Shown one piece after another: positions 26,607 to 34,750 of a DNA stretch of 64,000 bases (positions are counted from its first letter, which is position 1; each line of letters opens with the position of its first letter). The DNA lies in NCBI GenBank assembly GCA_000830295.1, contig CP010425.1, forward strand, positions 627,308 through 691,307. The letters run 5' to 3'. Source of the DNA: an archaeon GW2011_AR15. GTDB lineage: Archaea > Nanobdellota > Nanobdellia > Woesearchaeales > GW2011-AR15. Under the pieces are notes generated by a model, which was given only the letters and a program-made list of their open reading frames with translations, made no database searches and had not been told where the DNA came from. Made by a program: the position numbers and the translations under genes.

Positions 26607-27017
26607 TTAATGCAGCCTGTCAGAAAGCTCCATTACTCTTTTCTGCCAGCCATTCATACGGTTCATCACCACTATTTCATAATGCTTAGGTTCATCATAA
26701 ACAAGCTGCCTTGGAAAGTCAGAGCTCGGCTTCACTATTGCCCGCCCGTAGAACAGAAGGCTGCCTTTATAGCGCACTTCAACATATTTTTCAACAGAAG
26801 AGCTGTGCTCATGATCAATGGGGTTGTTTGATATGCTTACCAGCTCTATATCTCTGAAAAGATAAGTGCCGTCTGAATATTCTTTCCCAAACTCGTTATC
26901 AGAAAACTCTGTATCGCCGACATGACTTGAGCTCAGCTTCTGGACATGCGTGCCATGCTTCTCTGCAATCAGCCTTACTCTGTTGGCCAGATCCTGGTCC
27001 GGATCCAAAATATTCAT
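26607..27017 (-). CDS. Hypothetical protein, 136 aa
   Basis: A soluble, charged protein with no recognised motif. A TATA box (minus strand AATTTAAATAC near 27039-27049) lies about 25 bases upstream of the ATG, consistent with leaderless transcription. It is convergent with the peptidase gene; only 8 bases separate their ends. Confidence 0.6.
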   Translation of the reverse strand: MNILDPDQDLANRVRLIAEKHGTHVQKLSSSHVGDTEFSDNEFGKEYSDGTYLFRDIELVSISNNPIDHEHSSSVEKYVEVRYKGSLLFYGRAIVKPSSDFPRQLVYDEPKHYEIVVMNRMNGWQKRVMELSDRLH

Positions 27018-27080
27018 ATATTTATACAGAAGAAATTAGTATTTAAATTTTTTCATCTCTCAAAAATTATCCTTAACCCG

Positions 27081-27386
27081 CTATTTCCTATATGGTCTTT
27101 CTTTTTCTAAATCCTTAATAAATTCCAGCGTAGACTCATACTTCAGCAGGGGAGTGTCAGGCGAGCCGTTGAGTGACATGAAGGCAGATTCTACAGGAGT
27201 ATATCCATTCTCTACAAACATTTTATACCTGATAACAGCATCAGGATGAAACCCGCTGACAGACATGATTGCGGCAGGCAGTTTTGGCACACCCAGCTGT
27301 ACCGTCATTCTGTAAGCTGACAGAGAAGCATCGGGACTGGTGCTCCCTGAGAGAATGGCTGCTATTAGTTCAAGTGATTCATCCAT
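27081..27386 (-). CDS. Hypothetical helical protein, 101 aa
   Basis: I choose the ATG at 27386 (MDESLELIAAIL) because the TATA box (TTTAAATATA, minus strand, about 27406-27416) overlaps the longer frame and sits about 25 bases before this ATG. The product is mostly helical, with a small-residue-rich middle. No known family. Confidence 0.55.
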   Translation of the reverse strand: MDESLELIAAILSGSTSPDASLSAYRMTVQLGVPKLPAAIMSVSGFHPDAVIRYKMFVENGYTPVESAFMSLNGSPDTPLLKYESTLEFIKDLEKERPYRK

Positions 27387-27469
27387 ATAAGGCCGGAGAT
27401 GAAAGATATATTTAAAGTTATATACTGCCTCACTGGACACTAAACTGCACTGGACATCCTATTGTGAGC

Positions 27470-27603
27470 TATATAAATCATCTATTCCTTCTTACTGTTT
27501 AGCCTGTGCAAAACAGGCCCTCCCATCCCTGGAGCACGGCAAGCCGGAGCTCATAATGAAGGGGATGATGAAATAAGATCCGAAAGGAAAAGGAGGCAAA
27601 AAA
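27470..27603 (+). promoter_or_regulatory. Promoter and structured 100-base leader before the 27604 gene
   Basis: A TATA box (TATATAAAT, 27470-27478) predicts a start near 27500. The leader then holds a 6-bp hairpin (27502-27507 with 27513-27518), a second stem (27532-27540 with 27543-27552, one internal bulge), an ATGATGA box at 27566-27572, and a strong GGAGG ribosome site at 27592-27596. A 9-base direct repeat CACTGGACA at 27431-27439 and 27448-27456 lies upstream. Most genes nearby look leaderless, so a long folded leader stands out and suggests post-transcriptional control. Confidence 0.5.
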
Positions 27604-27879
27604 ATGAATGCAAAAAATAAATTCGGTGGGAACCTGCCGGAAAAAAAATTCAGAATAGGTTCAATATCAGCGACTGTCTGGAAAAACCAGTCAGAGAAGG
27701 ATGGAAAAATCCTCGAATACAGAACTGTTTCTTTTGAGAGAAACTACCAGGACAACAAGGGGGAATGGAATACAACCAACTCCTTAAGAGTTAATGACCT
27801 GCCTAAGGCAGCACTGGTTCTTCAGAAAGCCTACGAATACATTTCATTCAGGAACTCTGAAGATGAAGCAACAGCTTAA
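27604..27879 (+). CDS. Small conserved-looking basic protein next to radA, 91 aa
   Basis: A compact soluble protein with a predicted N-terminal beta-sheet ('[14 protein letters not shown]', then '[13 protein letters not shown]') and a C-terminal helix ('[15 protein letters not shown]'). The layout resembles small single-stranded-DNA-associated or phage-type proteins known mainly as hypotheticals. The gene precedes radA by 62 bases and has a strong ribosome site and a folded leader. A role in DNA repair or replication is inferred from the location only. Confidence 0.65.
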   Translation: MNAKNKFGGNLPEKKFRIGSISATVWKNQSEKDGKILEYRTVSFERNYQDNKGEWNTTNSLRVNDLPKAALVLQKAYEYISFRNSEDEATA

Positions 27880-27900
27880 GCCCATTTATTTTTTGGGCTT
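27878..27900 (+). terminator. Hairpin terminator overlapping the stop codon
   Basis: A perfect 7-bp stem (AAGCCCA 27878-27884 with TGGGCTT 27894-27900) encloses a T-rich loop. It starts within the TAA stop of the small gene and lies 42 bases before radA, so it could end the short transcript or reduce read-through into radA. Confidence 0.5.
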
Positions 27901-27941
27901 CCGGAAAAAATTCCAAAAACAATTTAAAACAGGTGATATTC

Positions 27942-28928
27942 ATGAGTAAACAGGAGCTAGTGCTTGAAACAAAAATGAAAGAAAAAGAAATTGATGAACA
28001 ACCGACAGTCATGGACCTGCCGGGGGTTGGCCCTGCAACAGCAGAGAAGCTTTCCTCAGCAGGCTATGAGACAATGATGGCGATAGCAGTTGCATCTCCA
28101 GGAGAGCTTGTTGAGGCAGCAGGAATGACTGAAGCCGCAGCAAGAAAAGTTATCCAGGCTGCAAGAAGCGTAATGGAGATGGGCTTTGAATCAGGGACAG
28201 ACATACTGATAAAAAGGCAGAATGTCCTCAAGATTCCTACAGGCTCAGAGAACCTTAACCAGCTTTTGGGAGGAGGCTTTGAGACAGGAGCAATTGTTGA
28301 GTGCTTTGGGGAATTCGGCTCAGGGAAGACGCAGATTGCGCATATGCTTGCTGTGCAGTGCCAGAAGCAGGATGAGACAGCAATGGCGGTATTCATAGAT
28401 ACTGAGAACACATTCAGGCCTGAGAGGATAATTGAACTTGCAAAAGGAGCAGGACTTGATCCTGACAAGGTGCTTGGCAACATCAAGGTTGCAAGGGCTT
28501 TTAATTCAGACCACCAGATGCTGCTTGCTGAGAAAGTCTCAGACCTAATTACAAAACAGAAGCTCAATGTTAAGGTTGTAATTGTCGATTCCCTGACTGC
28601 CCACTTCAGGGCTGAATTCATAGGAAGGGGAACACTGGCAGAGAGGCAGCAGAAACTCAACAAGCATATGCATGAGCTTCTCAGACTGGCTGATTCCCAT
28701 AACCTGCTTGTATATGTTACAAACCAGGTAATGGCACGCCCGGATGTTTTCTTCGGCGATCCGACAGCTGCAATAGGCGGCCACGTTGTCGCACACGCAT
28801 CAACATTCAGGATTTACCTGAGAAAAGGCAAAAAGGGAAGCAGGGTCGCAAAGCTTGTTGACAGCCCAAACCTTCCGGATGGCGAAGTAGCATTCGTCGT
28901 TGAAACATCAGGCCTTAAGGACATATAA
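27942..28928 (+). CDS. radA: DNA recombinase RadA
   Basis: The archaeal RecA/Rad51 strand-exchange protein for homologous recombination. ATG 27942 is preferred since GGTG (27932-27935) lies just upstream; GTG 27933 is inside that site. The 328-residue product has an N-terminal helix-hairpin-helix DNA-binding domain ('[12 protein letters not shown]', then '[13 protein letters not shown]'), Walker A 'GEFGSGKTQ', Walker B '[13 protein letters not shown]', and the RecA core with '[19 protein letters not shown]'. Length and domain order match RadA rather than RadB, which lacks the N-terminal domain. It sits downstream of the small gene at 27604. Confidence 0.97.
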   Translation: MSKQELVLETKMKEKEIDEQPTVMDLPGVGPATAEKLSSAGYETMMAIAVASPGELVEAAGMTEAAARKVIQAARSVMEMGFESGTDILIKRQNVLKIPTGSENLNQLLGGGFETGAIVECFGEFGSGKTQIAHMLAVQCQKQDETAMAVFIDTENTFRPERIIELAKGAGLDPDKVLGNIKVARAFNSDHQMLLAEKVSDLITKQKLNVKVVIVDSLTAHFRAEFIGRGTLAERQQKLNKHMHELLRLADSHNLLVYVTNQVMARPDVFFGDPTAAIGGHVVAHASTFRIYLRKGKKGSRVAKLVDSPNLPDGEVAFVVETSGLKDI

Positions 28929-29019
28929 TTTCTTTATTTTTTCCTCTTTTCTACACATAAATTTATAAAGCATCAGGATTTCATACCCTTAAATAAAAAT
29001 AGGTAAGGTGTTATAAAAA

Positions 29020-29355
29020 ATGTACGGAAATAATACAGCGCCAGTTAAAGAAGGCGAGGAACTAGACGTTAAGATAGAAGCAATCGGTGACAAAGGAGAC
29101 GGAATAGCAAAGAAGGAAGGTTTTGTCCTTGTTGTTCCCGGAACACAGCTTAATGACCAGGTTAGGGTCAAGATTACAAAAGTCCTAAGGAAAGTGGGCT
29201 TTGCAGAAGTTGTGGGAAAATCATCAGGCAAAGAAGATGCTGAAGAAGCAGCAGAAGCTCCGGAAGAGCCAGCTGAAGAAGCAGCAGAAGCGCCAGAAGA
29301 GACTCCTGAAGACAGCGAAGACTTCGGCGAAGAAACAGAAGAAAGCGAAGAATAG
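29020..29355 (+). CDS. TRAM-domain RNA-binding protein with acidic tail
   Basis: The first about 65 residues form a TRAM domain: 'GEELDVKIEAIGDKGDGIAK' and 'VVPGTQLNDQVRVKITKV', the beta-barrel used to bind tRNA and other RNAs. The last about 45 residues are almost only Glu, Ala, Pro and Ser. Stand-alone TRAM proteins in archaea act as RNA chaperones, including in cold response; the long acidic tail is unusual and may limit binding or recruit partners. Confidence 0.85.
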   Translation: MYGNNTAPVKEGEELDVKIEAIGDKGDGIAKKEGFVLVVPGTQLNDQVRVKITKVLRKVGFAEVVGKSSGKEDAEEAAEAPEEPAEEAAEAPEETPEDSEDFGEETEESEE

Positions 29356-29400
29356 ATTTCTTCCAAACTTTTATTATATTAACTATTTTCTTTATTCTAT

Positions 29401-29922
29401 ATGAGGCTGTTCATAGCAGTTGATGTTCCTGAAGATATCTGCAGCTATCTTCTTAAAATACAATCAGGGCTTGATCCGGCTGTCAAGAAAACCGGCTCTT
29501 TCCACATGACACTAAAATTCCTTGGAGATGCTGGAGAGCAGACAAAAGATAGGGTAACTGAAAGCCTGGAAAAAATAAAAGCAGAACAATTCGAGCTTGA
29601 GCTTTCTGAGCTCGGGGCATTCCCCGGCAGGGATTATATCAGGGTAATATGGATCGGCACAAAAGAAAATCCCATATTGATGAAACTACAGAAAGATATT
29701 GAAAATGCCCTTGAGAGCTTCGGCTTCAAAAAAGAGCTTGATTTTCATCCCCACCTGACTCTTGCCAGGGTCCAGACAAAGATGGATTTCCCAGATATCA
29801 AAATTGAAAACAAGAAATTCAAAGTTGACAGGTTTATTCTCTACCAGAGCATATTAAAGCCGGGCGGCCCGGAATACATTAAACTAAAGGAGATCAGATT
29901 ATGGCCAGCAGCTCATAAGTAA
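29401..29922 (+). CDS. thpR: RNA 2',3'-cyclic phosphodiesterase ThpR
   Basis: A 173-residue 2H phosphoesterase with both HxT motifs: 'FHMTLKFLGD' (about 40-49) and 'FHPHLTLARV' (about 120-129). The family opens 2',3'-cyclic phosphates on RNA, formerly called LigT. The ATG lies on the first base after 'CTTTATTCTAT', close behind the TRAM gene, and the 3' end overlaps the convergent gene at 29894 by 29 bases. Length matches the family. Confidence 0.92.
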   Translation: MRLFIAVDVPEDICSYLLKIQSGLDPAVKKTGSFHMTLKFLGDAGEQTKDRVTESLEKIKAEQFELELSELGAFPGRDYIRVIWIGTKENPILMKLQKDIENALESFGFKKELDFHPHLTLARVQTKMDFPDIKIENKKFKVDRFILYQSILKPGGPEYIKLKEIRLWPAAHK

Positions 29923-30541
29923 GCTTTTCAGATGCTTTCAGCATCTCAACAGGATCTGTGCCTTCTACTATCACGCAATTTTGCTCATTATAGACTCTTG
30001 TTGAATTGCCGAGCTTTAGGTATACGATACCGGTCGTCGCAGTATTGTTTGCGCATGTCACTATTGCGGACTGTGACCTGTTATCAGGCCTTATTGTAGC
30101 AGAGCTGGTATTTATGCCATATATCTGGCCGAGCACTTTTGCAACCTCGACTCCCGAAAGGACAACGCTTGCAGGATAATCAGGGTCTGTAGTGATATAT
30201 ATCTTCCTGAGAGGAAGTATAAGGTTCCTTGAAGCTGCCCTGTTCCCGCCGCTCGTCATTGACTCAACAGTTTCGACTTCATAGGGATTATAATGAAAGA
30301 ACATCTCATAATTTTTTGTCCAGTTTTCTGCTGAATTTCCGATTACGAAATTTGTCTTCCAGGTATTCCCGGCTTTTTCAAATACAAACCCCCTATATAC
30401 AATAGTAGTGGGAGCTTCAGTCCTGTCCCTTGTAGCTGCCCAATACAGCAGAGCGGCAAAAAGAAGCACAATTATGCCGATGCTTATTATCAGCATCCTG
30501 TCATTGTGCTTTTGTTTTTTTTCTTTGGTCAAATCATTCAC
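29894..30541 (-). CDS. Membrane-anchored exported protein, paralogue of its neighbour
   Basis: 215 residues: a cytoplasmic basic start, one membrane helix (about 16-36), then an outer domain. The C-terminal part holds 'VTCANNTATTGIVYLKLGNST', closely resembling 'VTCANATAETPVIIFGISNVT' in the upstream gene, both with a later Cys. The start overlaps the upstream stop by 4 bases. The pair is a tandem duplication in an operon; function is unknown. Confidence 0.7.
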   Translation of the reverse strand: MNDLTKEKKQKHNDRMLIISIGIIVLLFAALLYWAATRDRTEAPTTIVYRGFVFEKAGNTWKTNFVIGNSAENWTKNYEMFFHYNPYEVETVESMTSGGNRAASRNLILPLRKIYITTDPDYPASVVLSGVEVAKVLGQIYGINTSSATIRPDNRSQSAIVTCANNTATTGIVYLKLGNSTRVYNEQNCVIVEGTDPVEMLKASEKLTYELLAII

Positions 30542-31152
30542 CCGATTTCAACGCCGTTAAGTATGTACACAAGGGCGTCTCTTACTCCAAGGGCGGCGCT
30601 TGTGCTGAAATCGGCATTTATACAATAATCATTGTCCATTCTTATGCTTGTGACATTGCTTATCCCAAAAATTATTACAGGAGTTTCTGCTGTGGCATTG
30701 GCGCAGGTTACCACAGGCAGCTGGTACAATGAAGTTTCTTTCGTGACAGCACCCATTGATACCTTTCCGTCCGGCAGGTTGTAATCTATGTCGTATCTCA
30801 GATAATCTATAACATTAAGGCTGGGCTGCTCAGGGTCAAAGCTTATGTAAAATGCTGCTGAATCCCTCAGCAGGCTCTTTGTATCCTCGCTGACATCAAG
30901 AAGGATCTGGGAAGGCGGATAATATGATATAAACTCGTCTCTCCCTGAGCTGACTTTGTAATACTGGTTGCCTGAGTTGTCAGTTTCAAGCTTAAACCTG
31001 AAATTCTTTCCTGAAGATGAGATGGTGAAGCTGTCCGAGCCCGAGCCGCCATAGTATACCACGACACCGCCTATAGTTGACAGCACGAAAATAATAAGTA
31101 TGAACCACACAAGTATCTTCTTGTTTTTCTCTGCCCTGTCTTTCTTCTTCAT
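30538..31152 (-). CDS. Membrane-anchored exported protein, paralogue of its neighbour
   Basis: 204 residues with a Lys/Arg-rich start (MKKKDRAEKNKK), a membrane helix (about 14-33) and an outer beta-rich domain ending with the shared VTCAN motif and a second Cys, likely a disulfide. It is the first gene of a two-gene minus-strand operon. The TATA-like TTTTATAGCCGG region upstream is weak. Function unknown. Confidence 0.7.
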   Translation of the reverse strand: MKKKDRAEKNKKILVWFILIIFVLSTIGGVVVYYGGSGSDSFTISSSGKNFRFKLETDNSGNQYYKVSSGRDEFISYYPPSQILLDVSEDTKSLLRDSAAFYISFDPEQPSLNVIDYLRYDIDYNLPDGKVSMGAVTKETSLYQLPVVTCANATAETPVIIFGISNVTSIRMDNDYCINADFSTSAALGVRDALVYILNGVEIG

Positions 31153-31237
31153 TATGCTTGAAAATCCAGCCGGCTATAAAAAGGTTTTGCAGCTATCATG
31201 GAATAATTTTATATATAAACTCCTATAGCCTCTGGTT

Positions 31238-31861
31238 ATGGGCGGCAAAGATATTGTAGCGCTTGCTGAGGAATACTGTAGGTTCTATCATGAAGGGCAG
31301 AGAAGAAAAGGCGGGAACCAGGCGCCGTACGCAGTCCATCCTTTTGAAGTAAGAGACCTTCTTGTCAGGTATGGCTACGACGACCCTGAGACGCAGGCTA
31401 TAGCGCTCCTGCATGACACTGTTGAGGATACCAGGCTGAAAAAAAATAAAAAAGAGATTGAGAAGGTATTCGGCACTTTAGTATATAACGGAGTGTATGT
31501 CCTGTCATATAACACTCTTGGGAAATACTCTGAAGAGGTAGCATCTTTGTTTGAGCTTGAAGGTGTGCATCTGATAGATCCAAAAAGAGAAGACAGGATA
31601 ACCGAGCAGGCATACAGGCTCAGGCTCCTGTTCAACAGGGATAGCTATAAGAGAATAAAGGTCGCAGATGTAGCCCGCAACACTATCTCGCTTCCCGACT
31701 TAAGCAAATCAGCCATTGAAAGAAAAATCGAGGATGCAGAAACATTCTACATACCGCTTGGAAAAGCAGTTGCCCCTCTTATGGTGAATGAGCTTATAGC
31801 AAATATAGAAAACTACAGGCGGTCAGCGCATTACAACCAGCTTTTCTTGGGTAATTCTTAA
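31238..31861 (+). CDS. HD-domain hydrolase, RelA/SpoT-hydrolase-like (MESH1 type)
   Basis: 207 residues. 'YAVHPFEV', 'ALLHDTVEDT' and 'KVADVARN' give the metal-binding His, the HD pair and the later Asp of RelA/SpoT-type HD hydrolases; the 'HDTVEDT' motif is characteristic. Such small single-domain enzymes hydrolyse (p)ppGpp or, in MESH1, related nucleotides such as NADPH phosphate. No synthetase domain is present. A TATA box (TTTTATATATAAAC, 31207-31220) lies shortly before the ATG. It is followed after 19 bases by asnS. Confidence 0.85.
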   Translation: MGGKDIVALAEEYCRFYHEGQRRKGGNQAPYAVHPFEVRDLLVRYGYDDPETQAIALLHDTVEDTRLKKNKKEIEKVFGTLVYNGVYVLSYNTLGKYSEEVASLFELEGVHLIDPKREDRITEQAYRLRLLFNRDSYKRIKVADVARNTISLPDLSKSAIERKIEDAETFYIPLGKAVAPLMVNELIANIENYRRSAHYNQLFLGNS

Positions 31862-31880
31862 ATATCGGAAGTGATTTTCC

Positions 31881-33176
31881 ATGGCCATGGATTATATAAC
31901 CGTCGAAGAGGCTCTGAAAAAGGGTGCAGGAAAAGTAAATCTGAGAGGATGGGTCTACAGGATAAGGATGTCCAACAAGTTTGTATTCATTGTTATGAGG
32001 GACCACACAGACATAATCCAGTGCGTTGTCAAAGCTGAAGACAAAAAATTATTCGAGGAAGCGTCAAAGCTGACAATGGAGTCTTCCCTTAAGGTTTCAG
32101 GAGAGCTGAAAAAAGATGAAAGGGCTCCGACAGGATACGAGCTTGGAGTTTCAGAACTCGAGGTCGTCCAGATAGCAGAACCCTTCCCTATAACAAAAGA
32201 TTTCTCTCCGGAATTCCTCCTTGACAACAGGCATCTGTGGATAAGGTCAAGGAAAATCAACGCAGTGCTGAAAATAAGGCACACTGTTACAGGAGCCATA
32301 CATGGGTTTTTCAGGAGCAGGGGTTACTATGAATTTGACGCCCCGATATTCCAGCCGAACATGAGCGAAGGCGGCTCTACCCTGTTTGAAGTCAAGTATT
32401 TCAAGGACAAGGTCTACCTGAGCCAGTCATGGCAGCTCTATGCAGAGGCAGGGATTTTCTCGCTCGGAAAGATTTACAACATGAGCCCGACATTCAGGTC
32501 AGAGAAATCCAAGACAAGCAGGCACCTTGCAGAGTTCTGGATGGCTGAGATGGAAGCTGCATGGATGAAGCTGGATGAGGTCACGGAAGTTGCAAAAGAT
32601 GAGATAAGGTTCATCCTGAAAAAAGTCCTTGAAAACAACAGGAAAGAGCTGGAAATACTTGAGAGGGATGTAAGCCTTATAGAGAAATATGCAAAAGAGA
32701 AATACCCCACAATAAAATACGCAGAGGCCCTTGGCCTGCTGAACAAGACATATAAAATGGATGTTCCGTTTGGAAAAGACTTAAGGACAATTGAGGAAGC
32801 AAAAATAGCAGAGCATTTCAAGCTGCCTGTTGTTGTTACCCACTATCCGACTGAGATAATGGGCTTCTACAAGCCGCCAAACAGGGAAAATCCAAAAGAG
32901 GCGCTGTGCTTTGACATGCTTGCTCCTGAAGGATACTGCGAGATTATCGGCGGCTCTGAGAGGAACCTTGACATAAAGGATATGGAAAACAGGCTCAGGA
33001 AAGAAGGGGAAGACCCAAAGACATATGACTGGTATCTGGACTTAAGGAGATATGGCTCAGCCCCGCACTCAGGCTATGGGCTGGGTGTTGAAAGGGTTGT
33101 TGCATGGATATGCGGCCTAGACAACATCAAGGACGCCATACCTTTTCCGAGAACAATGTTGAGGAAAACACCCTAA
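31881..33176 (+). CDS. asnS: Asparaginyl-tRNA synthetase
   Basis: A 431-residue class IIb synthetase. An N-terminal OB-fold anticodon-binding domain (about 18-100) precedes the catalytic core with motif 2 ('SPTFRSEKSKTSRHLAEFW') and motif 3 ('GYGLGVERVVAWICG'). 'YPTEIMGFY' and the end 'PRTMLRK' are AsnRS-like rather than AspRS-like, though the two are close and a dual role cannot be excluded from sequence alone. The last 39 bases of the gene are copied once downstream at 33246-33284. Confidence 0.88.
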   Translation: MAMDYITVEEALKKGAGKVNLRGWVYRIRMSNKFVFIVMRDHTDIIQCVVKAEDKKLFEEASKLTMESSLKVSGELKKDERAPTGYELGVSELEVVQIAEPFPITKDFSPEFLLDNRHLWIRSRKINAVLKIRHTVTGAIHGFFRSRGYYEFDAPIFQPNMSEGGSTLFEVKYFKDKVYLSQSWQLYAEAGIFSLGKIYNMSPTFRSEKSKTSRHLAEFWMAEMEAAWMKLDEVTEVAKDEIRFILKKVLENNRKELEILERDVSLIEKYAKEKYPTIKYAEALGLLNKTYKMDVPFGKDLRTIEEAKIAEHFKLPVVVTHYPTEIMGFYKPPNRENPKEALCFDMLAPEGYCEIIGGSERNLDIKDMENRLRKEGEDPKTYDWYLDLRRYGSAPHSGYGLGVERVVAWICGLDNIKDAIPFPRTMLRKTP

Positions 33177-33307
33177 CCCTCGAACCACTTAACGAAGTTA
33201 ATGTGGTTCTTAGTCTGTTTCCTTCAACGCTTTCTTAAAGGGTTGATACCTTTCCCGAGAACAATGTTGAGGAAAACACCCTAATGCAGCACCGGAAAAC
33301 ACCGTAA
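33138..33307. repeat. Duplicated 3' end of asnS with hairpin insert
   Basis: The final 39 bases of asnS (33138-33176) recur at 33246-33284 with one base difference, and a shorter, weaker copy appears at 33294-33307. The 69-base insert is framed by AACCCT (33175-33180) and AGGGTT (33239-33244) and holds a strong hairpin (33182-33193 with 33197-33209, loop GAA, one bulge). asnS itself is intact. The arrangement mirrors those at 8114-8344 and 52915-53102. Confidence 0.85.
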
Positions 33308-33340
33308 CACATATATACCTCATTTGACACAAAAAAACTG

Positions 33341-34750
33341 ATGAGAAGAAAGTCACAGGTCGCAGTGTTTGTAATTGTCGGCCTTCTTATTGTTGTCTTT
33401 GTCTCAATATTAATTTCTGTGAAGAATATTTCACTTGGCAGGGAGAGTGCAGATGCCAAGCTGTTTTCAGCCAACAGGGACAGGCTTCAGAGATTCCTTG
33501 ACGAATGCACAGAGAATGCAGCAGTAAGGTCCAATGTAGCATATGGCATGAATAAGCAGAGCAGGCAGGAGTATGAATCGTATTTTGAGAATGAGCTGCA
33601 CACATGCATGCAGAACCTTGTTTCAACATTTGAAGAGCAGGCGCTGGTTATAGGGCTTGGCGCTCCGTCAGCAGAGACGCAGATTAATGAAGATAATATT
33701 GTTTTCAGCATAAATTATCCTATAAGCCTGTCAAATAAAGAGCTTAGCTATGAAATTGCGGACTACACATATATTTTTGACAAGACGCACACTGTTGCCA
33801 TTGAGAAAGAAAAGCCGATGCTGTCTTCAGATGAGCTTGTAAATATCTATGCAGACGAAGATACAAAGCTGGCGGATATAAAAAACAGCCGGGCATCAGA
33901 AATCACAATAAAGGTCTTTGACAAAAGAGAGCTTCCCGAGAACGCCAATCTCCTTGGAAACCTTGGGTATGGCATCAGCCCGGGCAATTATTTTGCCAAT
34001 GATACAATAGAGCTTTCTTTTTTTGCTGAAGAGCTTGGGTTTGAAAGCACAGAAGGCCTGTACATAGCATGGTGGTCCCATCATGGCCAGGAATGGGGTC
34101 TGCTGCCGACCACAATTGATAACGGGATAATGAAAGCAAGGACAAGATACCTTACTTATTACGGAGTCATGAGGTGGATTCAGGCGCCGGAGATTGAAGA
34201 AGAGGAAGAGGCCCCCCAGTCAGCCATCACAGTCCCGCCTGACCCGCCACATAACGACATCATAGTGTACGGGGGAGATGTGCTCAGCATATTCAACAGT
34301 ATAAGACAGGATATGGGCGGGACATATGGGCTCAGCCTTAACCCGAAATGCGTGGAGCCGCCTTTCATATCCACGAATGCAATATGCAGGACAGGCTATT
34401 CGCCGCAGTGCGGACTGACAGCAGTCCACTGCAAAGTCAACAGGCTGGGCTCGACAGACATCAATATTTTATTCAGGCACGAGATAGTCCATAACCTCCA
34501 GCAGCTCAACGGGGGGTGCGGCAATTCAGTAAGGACAGAATGGGGGGCTGAGTATATCTCTGGCAGCACGTATTATACATTCAAATTAAACAACCAGCCG
34601 GTAACAGCCCAGCAGATTGCCGGCCTAATGGAAGAAAGGAACTGCACAGGGCAGGAATTGAGAGACGCTGCTTTATGCAGGCCAGGCTCCTATGAACGGC
34701 TTGCAGCAAAAGGCTGCCTGCTTGCAGGCAATGACGTAGCAACGTGGTAA
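33341..34750 (+). CDS. Pilin-signal exported zinc-metallopeptidase-like protein
   Basis: 469 residues starting MRRKS/QVAVFVIV and a hydrophobic helix, a class III-type signal. A long beta-rich outer region follows; a Pro-rich turn (about 285-305) leads to a C-terminal domain with 'RHEIVHNLQ', the zincin motif His380-Glu381-x-x-His384, and 'TEWGAEY' downstream that may supply the third ligand. Cysteines in this domain are numerous. It therefore looks like a surface protease fixed by a pilin-type anchor. TATA CATATATACC lies about 25 bases before the ATG. Confidence 0.75.
   Translation: MRRKSQVAVFVIVGLLIVVFVSILISVKNISLGRESADAKLFSANRDRLQRFLDECTENAAVRSNVAYGMNKQSRQEYESYFENELHTCMQNLVSTFEEQALVIGLGAPSAETQINEDNIVFSINYPISLSNKELSYEIADYTYIFDKTHTVAIEKEKPMLSSDELVNIYADEDTKLADIKNSRASEITIKVFDKRELPENANLLGNLGYGISPGNYFANDTIELSFFAEELGFESTEGLYIAWWSHHGQEWGLLPTTIDNGIMKARTRYLTYYGVMRWIQAPEIEEEEEAPQSAITVPPDPPHNDIIVYGGDVLSIFNSIRQDMGGTYGLSLNPKCVEPPFISTNAICRTGYSPQCGLTAVHCKVNRLGSTDINILFRHEIVHNLQQLNGGCGNSVRTEWGAEYISGSTYYTFKLNNQPVTAQQIAGLMEERNCTGQELRDAALCRPGSYERLAAKGCLLAGNDVATW

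Noticed and set aside
27560-27603. Box C/D small RNA (ATGATGA present)
   Set aside because: No CTGA D box at a suitable distance and the segment lies in a leader with its own ribosome site.
28064-28663. Minus-strand frame of 199 codons across radA
   Set aside because: Antisense shadow of a clearly conserved gene.
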